Source of the DNA: a virus
IMG/VR virus record: IMGVR_UViG_3300042517_000733
Span: 1-29,889 of that record
Strand: one strand, 5' to 3'
Length of the DNA stretch: 29,889 nt
Below, piece by piece: positions 23,474-28,981 of this stretch. How positions within the stretch are numbered: the first letter of the stretch is position 1; the number at the start of each line of letters is the position of its first letter. The notes under the pieces are model-generated. The model was not told where the DNA came from. It was given only the letters and a program-made list of their open reading frames with translations, and did not search any database. A program made the translations under genes and the position numbers.

Positions 23474-24360
23474 AAAGTTTAGTCACTGGTGGTTGTGGTT
23501 TCATAGGATCACATTTGGTTGATCGTTTAGTTGATATTGGGCATGATGTAATAGTATTGGATAGAGTCCAACCAGTCCACCAAAATCCTAAAGCAAAGTA
23601 TTATATTCAAGATCTTTCGGAGAATTATTTTAAATATCTTCATCACTTTGAAGGTGTTAGTAATGTCTTTCATTTGGCATCGGATGTTTCTATTCCTTTT
23701 TGTGTAGAAAATCCAAATGAGAGTATGGCAAACAATACGTTATCTACGATGAATGCTCTTGAATGTTCTAGAATTCATAATATTGATAGATTTATGTTTT
23801 CCTCAACTTCCGCAGTTTATGGAAATACTTTCTTTATCCCCAGTTTAGAAACAAATCAAATTAATTGTTTAAATACATATTCTATATCTAAATATACTGG
23901 CGAACAATTATGTAAAATGTATTGTGAACTTTATGGATTGAAAACTATAATGTTCAGGTACTTCAATGTATATGGAGAAAGACAACATAAAACAGGTCAA
24001 TATGCTCCTGTTATGTCTATTTTTATGAATCAGAAAAAAAGTGGACAACCATTAACTATTATTGGTGAAGGATATCAGACAAGAGATTTTATTCATGTGT
24101 CTGATGTTGTTTATGCAAACATACTTGCATCTCAAAAAAGTCTTGATAATTATGGAGAAGTTTTTAATGTTGGAACTGGAGAAGGAATAGTCATAAAAGA
24201 TATTGCTGATATTATTTCATCGTATCAAATTTTTATTCCAGAAAGAACTGGTGAAGTTCTTCATTCCAGAGCAAATATTGATAAAATCAAAACACATCTT
24301 CAATGGAATTGCAATGTTCAAGTACTAGATTGGATTAAAGGGCAAATTAAAAATGGATAA
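23470..24360 (+). CDS. UDP-sugar 4-epimerase-like NAD-dependent epimerase (GalE/WbpP type)
   Basis: A 296-residue extended short-chain dehydrogenase with GGCGFIG at 7-13 for NAD binding. STSAVYG lies at 112-118 and the catalytic YxxxK is Tyr137/Lys141 (YSISK). FRYFNVYG and QTRDFIHVSDVV are the usual substrate-side blocks. This subgroup includes UDP-glucose and UDP-GlcNAc 4-epimerases, giving UDP-Gal or UDP-GalNAc. Either would supply the GT6 donor in the same cassette. A UDP-glucuronate-type role cannot be excluded by motif reading. It starts in an ATGA overlap and ends 8 bases inside the next gene. Confidence 0.82.
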   Translation: MKSLVTGGCGFIGSHLVDRLVDIGHDVIVLDRVQPVHQNPKAKYYIQDLSENYFKYLHHFEGVSNVFHLASDVSIPFCVENPNESMANNTLSTMNALECSRIHNIDRFMFSSTSAVYGNTFFIPSLETNQINCLNTYSISKYTGEQLCKMYCELYGLKTIMFRYFNVYGERQHKTGQYAPVMSIFMNQKKSGQPLTIIGEGYQTRDFIHVSDVVYANILASQKSLDNYGEVFNVGTGEGIVIKDIADIISSYQIFIPERTGEVLHSRANIDKIKTHLQWNCNVQVLDWIKGQIKNG

Positions 24361-25132
24361 AAATAAATCAACTTATAAACTCAAAAATCTTCCTCACGTA
24401 TATTATCTAAATCTGGATGGGCAGCCAGAGAGAAAAGAATATATGGAGGATCAATTTAAGTATTGGGAAATTGAAAATTATACTCGAATTTCTGCATACG
24501 ATGGTCGTCAAGATGATTTAAGTGATGTTATTTCTGGAAGATATCCCGAAATGATGACATCTGGTGAAATTGGTTGCACCACTTCTCATCTTAAAGCAAT
24601 TAAACATTGGTATGAGACCACTGATGCTCCTTATGCAATCATTATGGAAGATGATTGTAATTTAGAACCAGTTAAATATTGGAATTTTACTTGGAACGAA
24701 GTGATATCCAAAGTGCCATATGACTTTGATGTAATTCAACTATCTATTATTTGCACTGGAAACATTCACGTAAAACTTCACAAGAGGTTTGTGAATGATT
24801 TTTCCACGGCTGCTTATTTAATTACTCGTCACCATGCAACTAAATTGCTCAAGCATCATGTCAGAAAGGAAAAATATAAACTTGATAACGGAGTTAAACC
24901 TAGGGCAGTTGCAGATGATTTGATTTACAATAGTGGGAATACCTTTAGTATTCCATTGTTACTGTATAAATTAGACCTAGGTTCTTCAATTCATCCAGAA
25001 CATATTGATATGTTTCATAAGCAAAGTTATGAGGGAATATTAAACTTTTGGAAGCAAAATGGACCTGATTTAAGTATAAGTGACATCATGAACTATGATC
25101 CATATCTTGGAAGGATAACAAATCCCTCTTGA
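24353..25132 (+). CDS. Second GT25-family glycosyltransferase
   Basis: A 259-residue GT25 member with the same order of motifs as the earlier copy: HVYYLNLDGQPERKEY near 15-30, GEIGCTTSHLKAI at 71-83 and IIMEDDCNLEP at 96-106. Sequence between the motifs differs much from the first copy, so the pair is not a recent duplication. It overlaps the epimerase by 8 bases and is the last gene of the cassette. Its stop codon overlaps the -35 box of the hli promoter. Confidence 0.87.
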   Translation: MDKNKSTYKLKNLPHVYYLNLDGQPERKEYMEDQFKYWEIENYTRISAYDGRQDDLSDVISGRYPEMMTSGEIGCTTSHLKAIKHWYETTDAPYAIIMEDDCNLEPVKYWNFTWNEVISKVPYDFDVIQLSIICTGNIHVKLHKRFVNDFSTAAYLITRHHATKLLKHHVRKEKYKLDNGVKPRAVADDLIYNSGNTFSIPLLLYKLDLGSSIHPEHIDMFHKQSYEGILNFWKQNGPDLSISDIMNYDPYLGRITNPS

Positions 25133-25157
25133 CAAACCACCAATAGGCATATATACT
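25129..25157 (+). promoter_or_regulatory. Sigma70-type promoter of the hli/ferredoxin operon
   Basis: TTGACA (25129-25134), 17 bases, TATACT (25152-25157). The -35 box overlaps the stop codon of the last glycan gene. The predicted start is near 25164, 21 bases before ATG 25185. Confidence 0.8.
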
Positions 25158-25184
25158 GATGTAACAATTCGTAATAAAACGGAA

Positions 25185-25379
25185 ATGACTGTAACGACTA
25201 ATGATCGTGGACAACAGAATATGTGGGCAAAAGAACCCACTATGTATTATGAAAACTATGGTATGGACACTCCCAATCAAGTAAAGGAGAAGTATAATGG
25301 GCGCTGGGCAATGGTCGGTATTATTTGTGGTGCTATTTCTTATATGGTCACTGGTAATCTATTCTTCGGAATCTTCTAA
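25185..25379 (+). CDS. hli: High-light-inducible protein (Hli)
   Basis: A 64-residue single-helix chlorophyll-a/b-binding-like protein. The signature E-x-x-N-G-R-W-A-M-V-G lies at 35-45, with Glu35, Asn38 and Arg40 as the pigment-binding set. The following hydrophobic helix runs to about 60. Such proteins bind chlorophyll and carotenoid in thylakoid membranes and protect photosystem II. It is the first gene of a photosynthesis/redox operon behind a consensus host promoter, so expression is probably early. A second, shorter hli lies at 25999. Confidence 0.95.
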   Translation: MTVTTNDRGQQNMWAKEPTMYYENYGMDTPNQVKEKYNGRWAMVGIICGAISYMVTGNLFFGIF

Positions 25380-25389
25380 GTAGGAGGTA

Positions 25390-25418
25390 TTGACAATGAC
25401 TTCAATCATCTTTACAAT
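25390..25418 (+). promoter_or_regulatory. Possible internal sigma70 promoter upstream of ferredoxin
   Basis: TTGACA (25390-25395), 17 bases, TACAAT (25413-25418). It overlaps the start of the 28-residue gene and would give ferredoxin its own transcript. Confidence 0.45.
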
Positions 25419-25482
25419 AACATCTGTTGCCTTTTTTGTTTTGTTGGCAGCATCCGTAGAAAAAATTTGTGAGACTTATTAA
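25396..25482 (+). CDS. 28-residue single-span membrane peptide
   Basis: A tiny gene with a perfect AGGAGG Shine-Dalgarno at 25382-25387, 8 bases before the ATG. Its stop overlaps the ferredoxin start (TAATG). It encodes one hydrophobic helix ([13 protein letters not shown]) with a polar end (VEKICETY). The size and shape resemble small photosystem or cytochrome b6f subunits, but the sequence does not match any of PsbI, PsbM, PsbT, PsbX or PetN as I recall them. A role in thylakoid complexes is inferred from its position between hli and ferredoxin. Confidence 0.75.
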   Translation: MTSIIFTITSVAFFVLLAASVEKICETY

Positions 25483-25775
25483 TGACTACTTTTAATATTA
25501 CTCTTCAAACACCCGATGGAACAGAAACTACAGTCCAGTGTCGAGATGACCAGTACATTCTTGAAGCAGCAGAGGATGCAGGTCTTGACCTTCCTTCATC
25601 GTGTAAAGCAGGTGCTTGTTCTGCTTGTGCAGGAAAACTCATCTCTGGCACCGTAGATAATGAGGAGCAATCGTTCCTTGATGATGAACAAATGGCAGAT
25701 GGTTGGGTCCTCACTTGCGTAGCATATCCCACCAGTGATTGTGTGATCCTTACTGAACAGGAAGAGAACCTGTGA
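25482..25775 (+). CDS. petF: Plant-type [2Fe-2S] ferredoxin
   Basis: A 97-residue ferredoxin with the complete cluster ligand set, Cys41, Cys46, Cys49 and Cys79 ([13 protein letters not shown] and VLTCVAYP). It accepts electrons from photosystem I. In phages it may feed ribonucleotide reductase-linked thioredoxin, bilin reductases or other redox enzymes. The length equals that of host PetF. It starts at the stop of the 28-residue gene (TAATG), and its own stop overlaps a GTG start for the next gene (GTGA). Confidence 0.96.
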   Translation: MTTFNITLQTPDGTETTVQCRDDQYILEAAEDAGLDLPSSCKAGACSACAGKLISGTVDNEEQSFLDDEQMADGWVLTCVAYPTSDCVILTEQEENL

Positions 25776-26002
25776 CGGCAATCAACCCATCATCTGTTGA
25801 TATGTTAGGGCAATTCTCAATTGCTCTTCAAGAATTGGTTGATAGTGGTGCCTGGGATCGAAACGTAGAACTAGAAGTCAAGATTGCTGGCACTCTTAAG
25901 AATGATAAGTTTATTGTTATTAAACCTATCAAAGAAAAATTGGTTTGTAATCCAAACCCAGAATTAAAACAAAAACACCCTTATCAAGGAGAAAACAAAT
26001 GA
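25772..26002 (+). CDS. Small protein of unknown function in the photosynthesis operon
   Basis: A 76-residue protein that starts at GTG 25772, overlapping the ferredoxin stop (GTGA), and ends in an ATGA overlap with hli. This supports the unusual start. The N-terminal half is helical ([14 protein letters not shown]), the middle has beta strands ([22 protein letters not shown]), and the tail is Lys/Pro/Asn-rich. There is no recognised motif. The alternative ATG at 25802 would lose ten residues. A photosynthesis link is from position only. Confidence 0.65.
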   Translation: MTAINPSSVDMLGQFSIALQELVDSGAWDRNVELEVKIAGTLKNDKFIVIKPIKEKLVCNPNPELKQKHPYQGENK

Positions 26003-26118
26003 AATTTGGATGGACTGAAGAAAACGAAAGACTGAATGGAAGACTGGCAATGCTAGGATTTGTAATTGCTGTAGGCACTTATCTCACCACAGGTCAAATT
26101 ATTCCTGGCATTTGGTGA
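25999..26118 (+). CDS. hli: Short high-light-inducible protein (Hli)
   Basis: A 39-residue minimal Hli with E-R-L-N-G-R-L-A-M-L-G at 10-20, then a hydrophobic helix ending GQIIPGIW. The length is that of the short hli genes common in cyanophages. AAGGAG at 25986-25991 supplies a Shine-Dalgarno, and the gene overlaps its upstream neighbour by ATGA. The two hli genes in this operon differ in N-terminal length, so they are not a simple duplication. Confidence 0.93.
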   Translation: MKFGWTEENERLNGRLAMLGFVIAVGTYLTTGQIIPGIW

Positions 26119-26119
26119 G

Positions 26120-26263
26120 ATGAAGTATGAAGTGCAATTGTATGTTGGAGGCACAGTATTTTATGAAACAGTTGAAGCAGTAAACTATCAAGATGCAAAA
26201 CAAACTGCACTTGCAAGAAATCCAAAAGCAAAAATAATTGCTGTAAATATAAAATTTAAATGA
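26120..26263 (+). CDS. Small conserved-type protein, unknown function
   Basis: A 47-residue protein starting one base after the hli stop and ending in an ATGA overlap with the peroxiredoxin gene. The pattern is beta strand (YEVQLYVGGTVFYETV), helix (YQDAKQTALARNP), strand (KIIAVNIKFK), which could be a small beta-alpha-beta fold. There is no known motif. Overlaps at the downstream end support it as a real gene. Confidence 0.65.
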   Translation: MKYEVQLYVGGTVFYETVEAVNYQDAKQTALARNPKAKIIAVNIKFK

Positions 26264-26805
26264 ATATGGAGGTTAAAGTGCGTAAAGAACAATATACTGT
26301 CCCTAATGTTGAATTTATTTTTAGGGAAAATGGTGAGTTTGTAACTAAAACAACAGATGATCTTTTTGCTGCAAAGCGTGTAATCATCTTTTCACTTCCT
26401 GGTGCTTTCACTCCTACCTGCAGTGCTTATCAACTGCCTGGTTTTGAGGAGAGATATGAAGAGTTTGATGCTCTTGGTATTGATGCTATATATTGCATCT
26501 CTGTTAATGATGCATTTGTGATGAATGCTTGGGAGAAAGACCAAGGGATCAAAAATGTAAAACTCATTCCAGATGGCAATGCTTATTTCACTCGCTCTAT
26601 GGGTCAACTCGTTGCCAAGACCAATCTTGGTTTTGGTGAGCGTTCTTGGAGATATGCTGCTGTGGTAGATAATGGTTTGATTGAAAAACTATTTGAAGAA
26701 CCTGGCAAAAGAGATAATGCACCTGAAGACCCTTATGTTGCAACTACTCCGGAAGCAGTTCTAGAGTATGTACAATCTACAATCAAGGTTGGTACTACTG
26801 TTTGA
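26260..26805 (+). CDS. Type II peroxiredoxin (Prx5-like)
   Basis: A 181-residue thiol peroxidase. The peroxidatic cysteine is Cys54 in PGAFTPTCS. A second cysteine (Cys79, in IYCISVNDAFVM) lies 25 residues on, the spacing of the Cys51/Cys76 pair in plant type II peroxiredoxins. The later WEKDQGI and LIPDGNAYFT blocks also fit. It reduces H2O2 and alkyl peroxides with thioredoxin or glutaredoxin. I use ATG 26260; a GTG at 26278 is also possible. It is the last gene of the hli/ferredoxin operon, before a terminator, so a photo-oxidative stress role in the infected cell is likely. Confidence 0.9.
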   Translation: MNMEVKVRKEQYTVPNVEFIFRENGEFVTKTTDDLFAAKRVIIFSLPGAFTPTCSAYQLPGFEERYEEFDALGIDAIYCISVNDAFVMNAWEKDQGIKNVKLIPDGNAYFTRSMGQLVAKTNLGFGERSWRYAAVVDNGLIEKLFEEPGKRDNAPEDPYVATTPEAVLEYVQSTIKVGTTV

Positions 26806-26825
26806 AATAACACTTAATAAATCTT

Positions 26826-26862
26826 AACTCTGTCTCTAAATAAGAGGCAGAGTTTTATTTTT
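26826..26862 (+). terminator. Intrinsic terminator with a late-promoter box at the loop
   Basis: AACTCTGTCTC (26826-26836) pairs with GAGGCAGAGTT (26844-26854), 11 pairs with one G-T, then a T-rich tail. The loop region reads CTAAATA (26836-26842), the same design as the element at 3504. Confidence 0.9.
26836..26842 (+). promoter_or_regulatory. Putative late promoter CTAAATA
   Basis: It lies within the terminator loop, 21 bases before ATG 26864. A start near 26848 would fall in the right arm, leaving an unstructured leader on late mRNA. Confidence 0.55.
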
Positions 26863-26863
26863 T

Positions 26864-27019
26864 ATGCCAAGAGGACAACTTACGAAGGACCAATTGAAGG
26901 TTCTTATCTTACAGCAAAAAAATAAACTTAACTATGAGCATTGTTCTGAAGAATGTAAGTCATTTGCAAATAAACATTTCAATCAGATACTAGATAGATT
27001 AGAAGAATTTAGAATTTAG
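26864..27019 (+). CDS. Small conserved-type phage protein, unknown function
   Basis: A 51-residue, basic and helical protein (MPRGQLTKDQLKVLIL at the N-terminus). It has two Cys (27 and 31) in an HCSEECK segment and a C-terminal amphipathic helix (NQILDRLEEF). Short proteins starting MPRGxLTKDxL are, as far as I can tell, frequent in cyanophages. It follows a terminator/late-promoter element and precedes the cell-wall genes. The function is unknown. Confidence 0.7.
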   Translation: MPRGQLTKDQLKVLILQQKNKLNYEHCSEECKSFANKHFNQILDRLEEFRI

Positions 27020-27028
27020 GAGAAACAA

Positions 27029-27541
27029 ATGATTGGACCTAAAAAGAAACCACAAGATTTTGGATTTAAATCTGGTGATACTCATATCATTGTGAATGAT
27101 ATTTCAGAAACGGCAAAGGCATATGATTTTACTGGAAAACTTTTGTGGGAACTTCCTGCATTGGCAAGAGGACAAGGAAGTGACTTTGAGTTTAAACTAA
27201 CAAATACAGATACTCCTCCTGGTCTTTATAAGATTGGAACCATCTATAAGGACTATGAAAATGTGGGTGCAAATCCTCCATATGATAGAACTTTAATGGC
27301 ATATGGTTGGTATAGTTTTGATCTTGTAGAACTTGAAAGTCAAGAAGCAAAATATGGTCGTGCTGGAATTATGGTTCATGGTGGAGGATCTGCTTGTGGA
27401 TGGCCTGGTGCTTGGGCACCAATGCAGAGACTTTTCTCAACTCATGGTTGTGTTAGAATGCATAACCAACATCTGAAAGATCACCTGCTTCCACTTACTA
27501 AAAAGGGAACTGTTTTTGTTTCTGTTTATCAAGAAGGTTGA
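27029..27541 (+). CDS. L,D-transpeptidase (YkuD)-like protein
   Basis: A 170-residue protein with a YkuD-type active site: His117 in IMVHGGG, then STHGCVRM with His139, Gly140, nucleophile Cys141 and Arg143. YkuD enzymes form 3-3 crosslinks in peptidoglycan or attach proteins to it; phage forms could instead cleave or modify wall peptides. No signal peptide or LysM domain is seen, so access to the wall would need a holin or delivery in the virion. An AGGAG-type Shine-Dalgarno precedes ATG 27029. The gene is followed at once by the lysozyme. Confidence 0.85.
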   Translation: MIGPKKKPQDFGFKSGDTHIIVNDISETAKAYDFTGKLLWELPALARGQGSDFEFKLTNTDTPPGLYKIGTIYKDYENVGANPPYDRTLMAYGWYSFDLVELESQEAKYGRAGIMVHGGGSACGWPGAWAPMQRLFSTHGCVRMHNQHLKDHLLPLTKKGTVFVSVYQEG

Positions 27542-27543
27542 TT

Positions 27544-28158
27544 ATGACTATTAAATTTATTGATGCTGTAAAACATCATCAAGATCTTCCACATCAACTA
27601 GATGCCTGGAATTTTCTTCAAGCATCAGTTCATAAAGAAATTCTAGATGAATTTTCTAGAAGATTTAGAAATCAAAAGATTGAACCAACACTGGAAGGTC
27701 TTCCTGAAAGGGGTGTCGATTTAATTAAGGAATTTGAAGGATGTCATCTTAAGGCATATTATGATCCTCTTACTGGTGGATTACCTATCACAATAGGTTG
27801 GGGAAGTACCAGAAGAAAAGATGGAACTAGATTTATGATTGGTAATACAATCACTCAAGATGAAGCAGATGATCTATTGTATTATCAATTGAGAAGGGAG
27901 TTTCTTCCTTCTCTACAAAAAATACCTTATTGGAGTGAGATGACTGATGGCCAAAGAGGTGCTTTGCTCAGCTTTGCTTATAATCTTGGTGCCGGTTTTT
28001 ACGGTGGTTCTAACTTTAATACTATTACTAAATGCCTAAAGAATAAAGAATGGGACAAAGTTCCTGATGCTTTATATCTTTATAGAAATCCTGGTACTAA
28101 TGTTGAAGCAGGATTAGCAAGAAGAAGAAAAGCAGAAGGTAATCTTTGGAAGTCTTAA
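27544..28158 (+). CDS. GH24 (T4-type) lysozyme, probable endolysin
   Basis: A 204-residue protein that cleaves the N-acetylmuramic acid to GlcNAc bond. The T4 lysozyme catalytic triad is recognisable as Glu65 (EFEGCHLKAY), Asp74 (YYDP) and Thr83 (ITIGWG). The tail (GLARRRKAEGNLW) is the family's C-terminal helix. The N-terminal 55 residues are an extra helical part that T4 lysozyme lacks and may bind the wall. I use ATG 27544, as the TTG at 27538 lies in the preceding stop region. Its stop is four bases into the tail of the convergent minus-strand gene. Confidence 0.92.
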   Translation: MTIKFIDAVKHHQDLPHQLDAWNFLQASVHKEILDEFSRRFRNQKIEPTLEGLPERGVDLIKEFEGCHLKAYYDPLTGGLPITIGWGSTRRKDGTRFMIGNTITQDEADDLLYYQLRREFLPSLQKIPYWSEMTDGQRGALLSFAYNLGAGFYGGSNFNTITKCLKNKEWDKVPDALYLYRNPGTNVEAGLARRRKAEGNLWKS

Positions 28159-28484
28159 TCTTCTTCTACTTTAGTTCTTAATGCAATCACTGTAGTTAAT
28201 ATAGTTAATAAAGTTTCAAATCCTCTTCTTTCAGATTCTTTGCAATCTGTTGGAGGAGGATTTTTTAATCCACCTAAAAGATTTGCATAGTTTGTTGTAC
28301 CTGGGATCATAAAATTGCAGGCAACAAAATTTAAACCAACAAATCCAATAATAGAACAGCAAACAGCAAAGATTAATTTATTCAAGATAGAACTTTGCTT
28401 TTTTCCTACCTCTTTTTGCTGGTCTTCTGATGAATCTGATGATTTCTGGGAACTGTCTTTTTGGTTGCGGTCTCCTATTCTCAT
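28155..28484 (-). CDS. Small membrane protein, possible holin-type lysis factor
   Basis: A 109-residue minus-strand protein. The N-terminal 30 residues are very polar (Ser/Lys/Gln/Asp). A hydrophobic segment (LIFAVCCSIIGFVGLNFVAC, about 37-56) is a likely membrane span, and a second, weaker one (TLLTILTTVIAL) lies near the C-terminus. GGGAG before the start serves as Shine-Dalgarno. It converges on the lysozyme with a 4-base overlap of the ends. A holin role is suggested by topology and by the neighbouring lysozyme, but no family was recognised. Confidence 0.7.
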   Translation of the reverse strand: MRIGDRNQKDSSQKSSDSSEDQQKEVGKKQSSILNKLIFAVCCSIIGFVGLNFVACNFMIPGTTNYANLLGGLKNPPPTDCKESERRGFETLLTILTTVIALRTKVEED

Positions 28485-28548
28485 TGAATACTCCCTCGTT
28501 GGTGATTAATCTCATAGCCAACAATCCAATAAGAAAAATCTTTTTCAT
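28378..28548 (-). CDS. Possible overlapping 56-residue ORF with basic tail
   Basis: A minus-strand frame beginning with MKKIFLIGLLAMRLITNEG, signal-like, then a strongly basic, Pro/Arg-rich tail (RRPQPKRQFP, RRPAKRGRKKAK). Its start overlaps the stop of the upstream 63-residue gene by ATGA. Most of it overlaps the start of the 109-residue membrane protein in another frame. Either this is a true overlapping gene or a chance frame; the coupling argues for it, the overlap against. Confidence 0.4.
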   Translation of the reverse strand: MKKIFLIGLLAMRLITNEGVFNENRRPQPKRQFPEIIRFIRRPAKRGRKKAKFYLE

Positions 28549-28736
28549 CTTCCTTCTGACTTATGTATAAAATCCTTGAGTTCCCTTAAGTATTGTCTCA
28601 ACAGATCTGCTTTTTGTAGATGCCACATATCACCACTCTTGAAGTATTCTTGAGTGTGATTATCTATTGCTTTTAGAATGTTATGTATAGGAGCATTCCA
28701 AGGTTCCCTTTTGGGAGTGTTCCATTCCCTTGGCAT
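28545..28736 (-). CDS. Small conserved-type phage protein, unknown function
   Basis: A 63-residue minus-strand protein (MPREWNTPKREPWNAPIHNI at its start) with Trp/Pro-rich opening and two helices (LQKADLLRQYLRELKDFIH). The opening is of a type that recurs in cyanophages next to psbA, as I recall. The late promoter on the minus strand at 28758-28765 lies 21 bases upstream of its start. It leads the small leftward unit that includes the membrane protein. The function is unknown. Confidence 0.72.
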   Translation of the reverse strand: MPREWNTPKREPWNAPIHNILKAIDNHTQEYFKSGDMWHLQKADLLRQYLRELKDFIHKSEGR

Positions 28737-28757
28737 ACAGGGAGAAGCAGTTTTAAG

Positions 28758-28765
28758 TATTTATC
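28758..28765 (-). promoter_or_regulatory. Late promoter GATAAATA (minus strand)
   Basis: Reads GATAAATA on the minus strand and lies 21 bases upstream of the leftward gene starting at 28736. Confidence 0.6.
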
Positions 28766-28785
28766 CCAGTTCAGAAATTGAACCA

Positions 28786-28814
28786 TTGACAGGATTTCCT
28801 GACAATGCTATGAT
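28786..28814 (+). promoter_or_regulatory. Sigma70-type promoter of psbA
   Basis: TTGACA (28786-28791), 17 bases, TATGAT (28809-28814). It would start a leader of about 160 bases before ATG 28982. Confidence 0.75.
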
Positions 28815-28819
28815 AAATA
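28812..28819 (+). promoter_or_regulatory. Late promoter GATAAATA overlapping the psbA -10 box
   Basis: GATAAATA at 28812-28819 shares its first three bases with the -10 box of the host-type promoter, so psbA can be transcribed early and late from nearly the same start. Confidence 0.6.
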
Positions 28820-28981
28820 CATCAACAGGTTAAGGAATGTTACAGTTCTTTAATCTTTGTAACTCCCATTAACCGAGACCTATGGGGAGTATAAATCAAG
28901 TCTCTCATATCCTAGAATAAGGGTGTCTAGGAAATAAGTAACTCCACCATGTCCCTGATGGATCTACTTACTCTTTTAAAA
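28820..28981 (+). ncRNA. Structured psbA 5' leader with a likely pseudoknot
   Basis: Three consecutive helices are visible: ACTCCCAT (28862-28869) with ATGGGGAGT (28882-28890, one bulge); CCTAGA (28911-28916) with TCTAGG (28926-28931); and TAAGTA (28935-28940) with TACTTA (28965-28970) enclosing CCAT/ATGG (28947-28950 / 28958-28961). The loop of the first helix holds GAGAC (28875-28879), complementary to GTCTC at 28900-28904, giving a possible H-type pseudoknot. Published comparative work describes conserved RNAs upstream of psbA in cyanophage and marine sequences (PhotoRC motifs); membership here is not proven. No strong Shine-Dalgarno is seen before the ATG. Confidence 0.6.
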
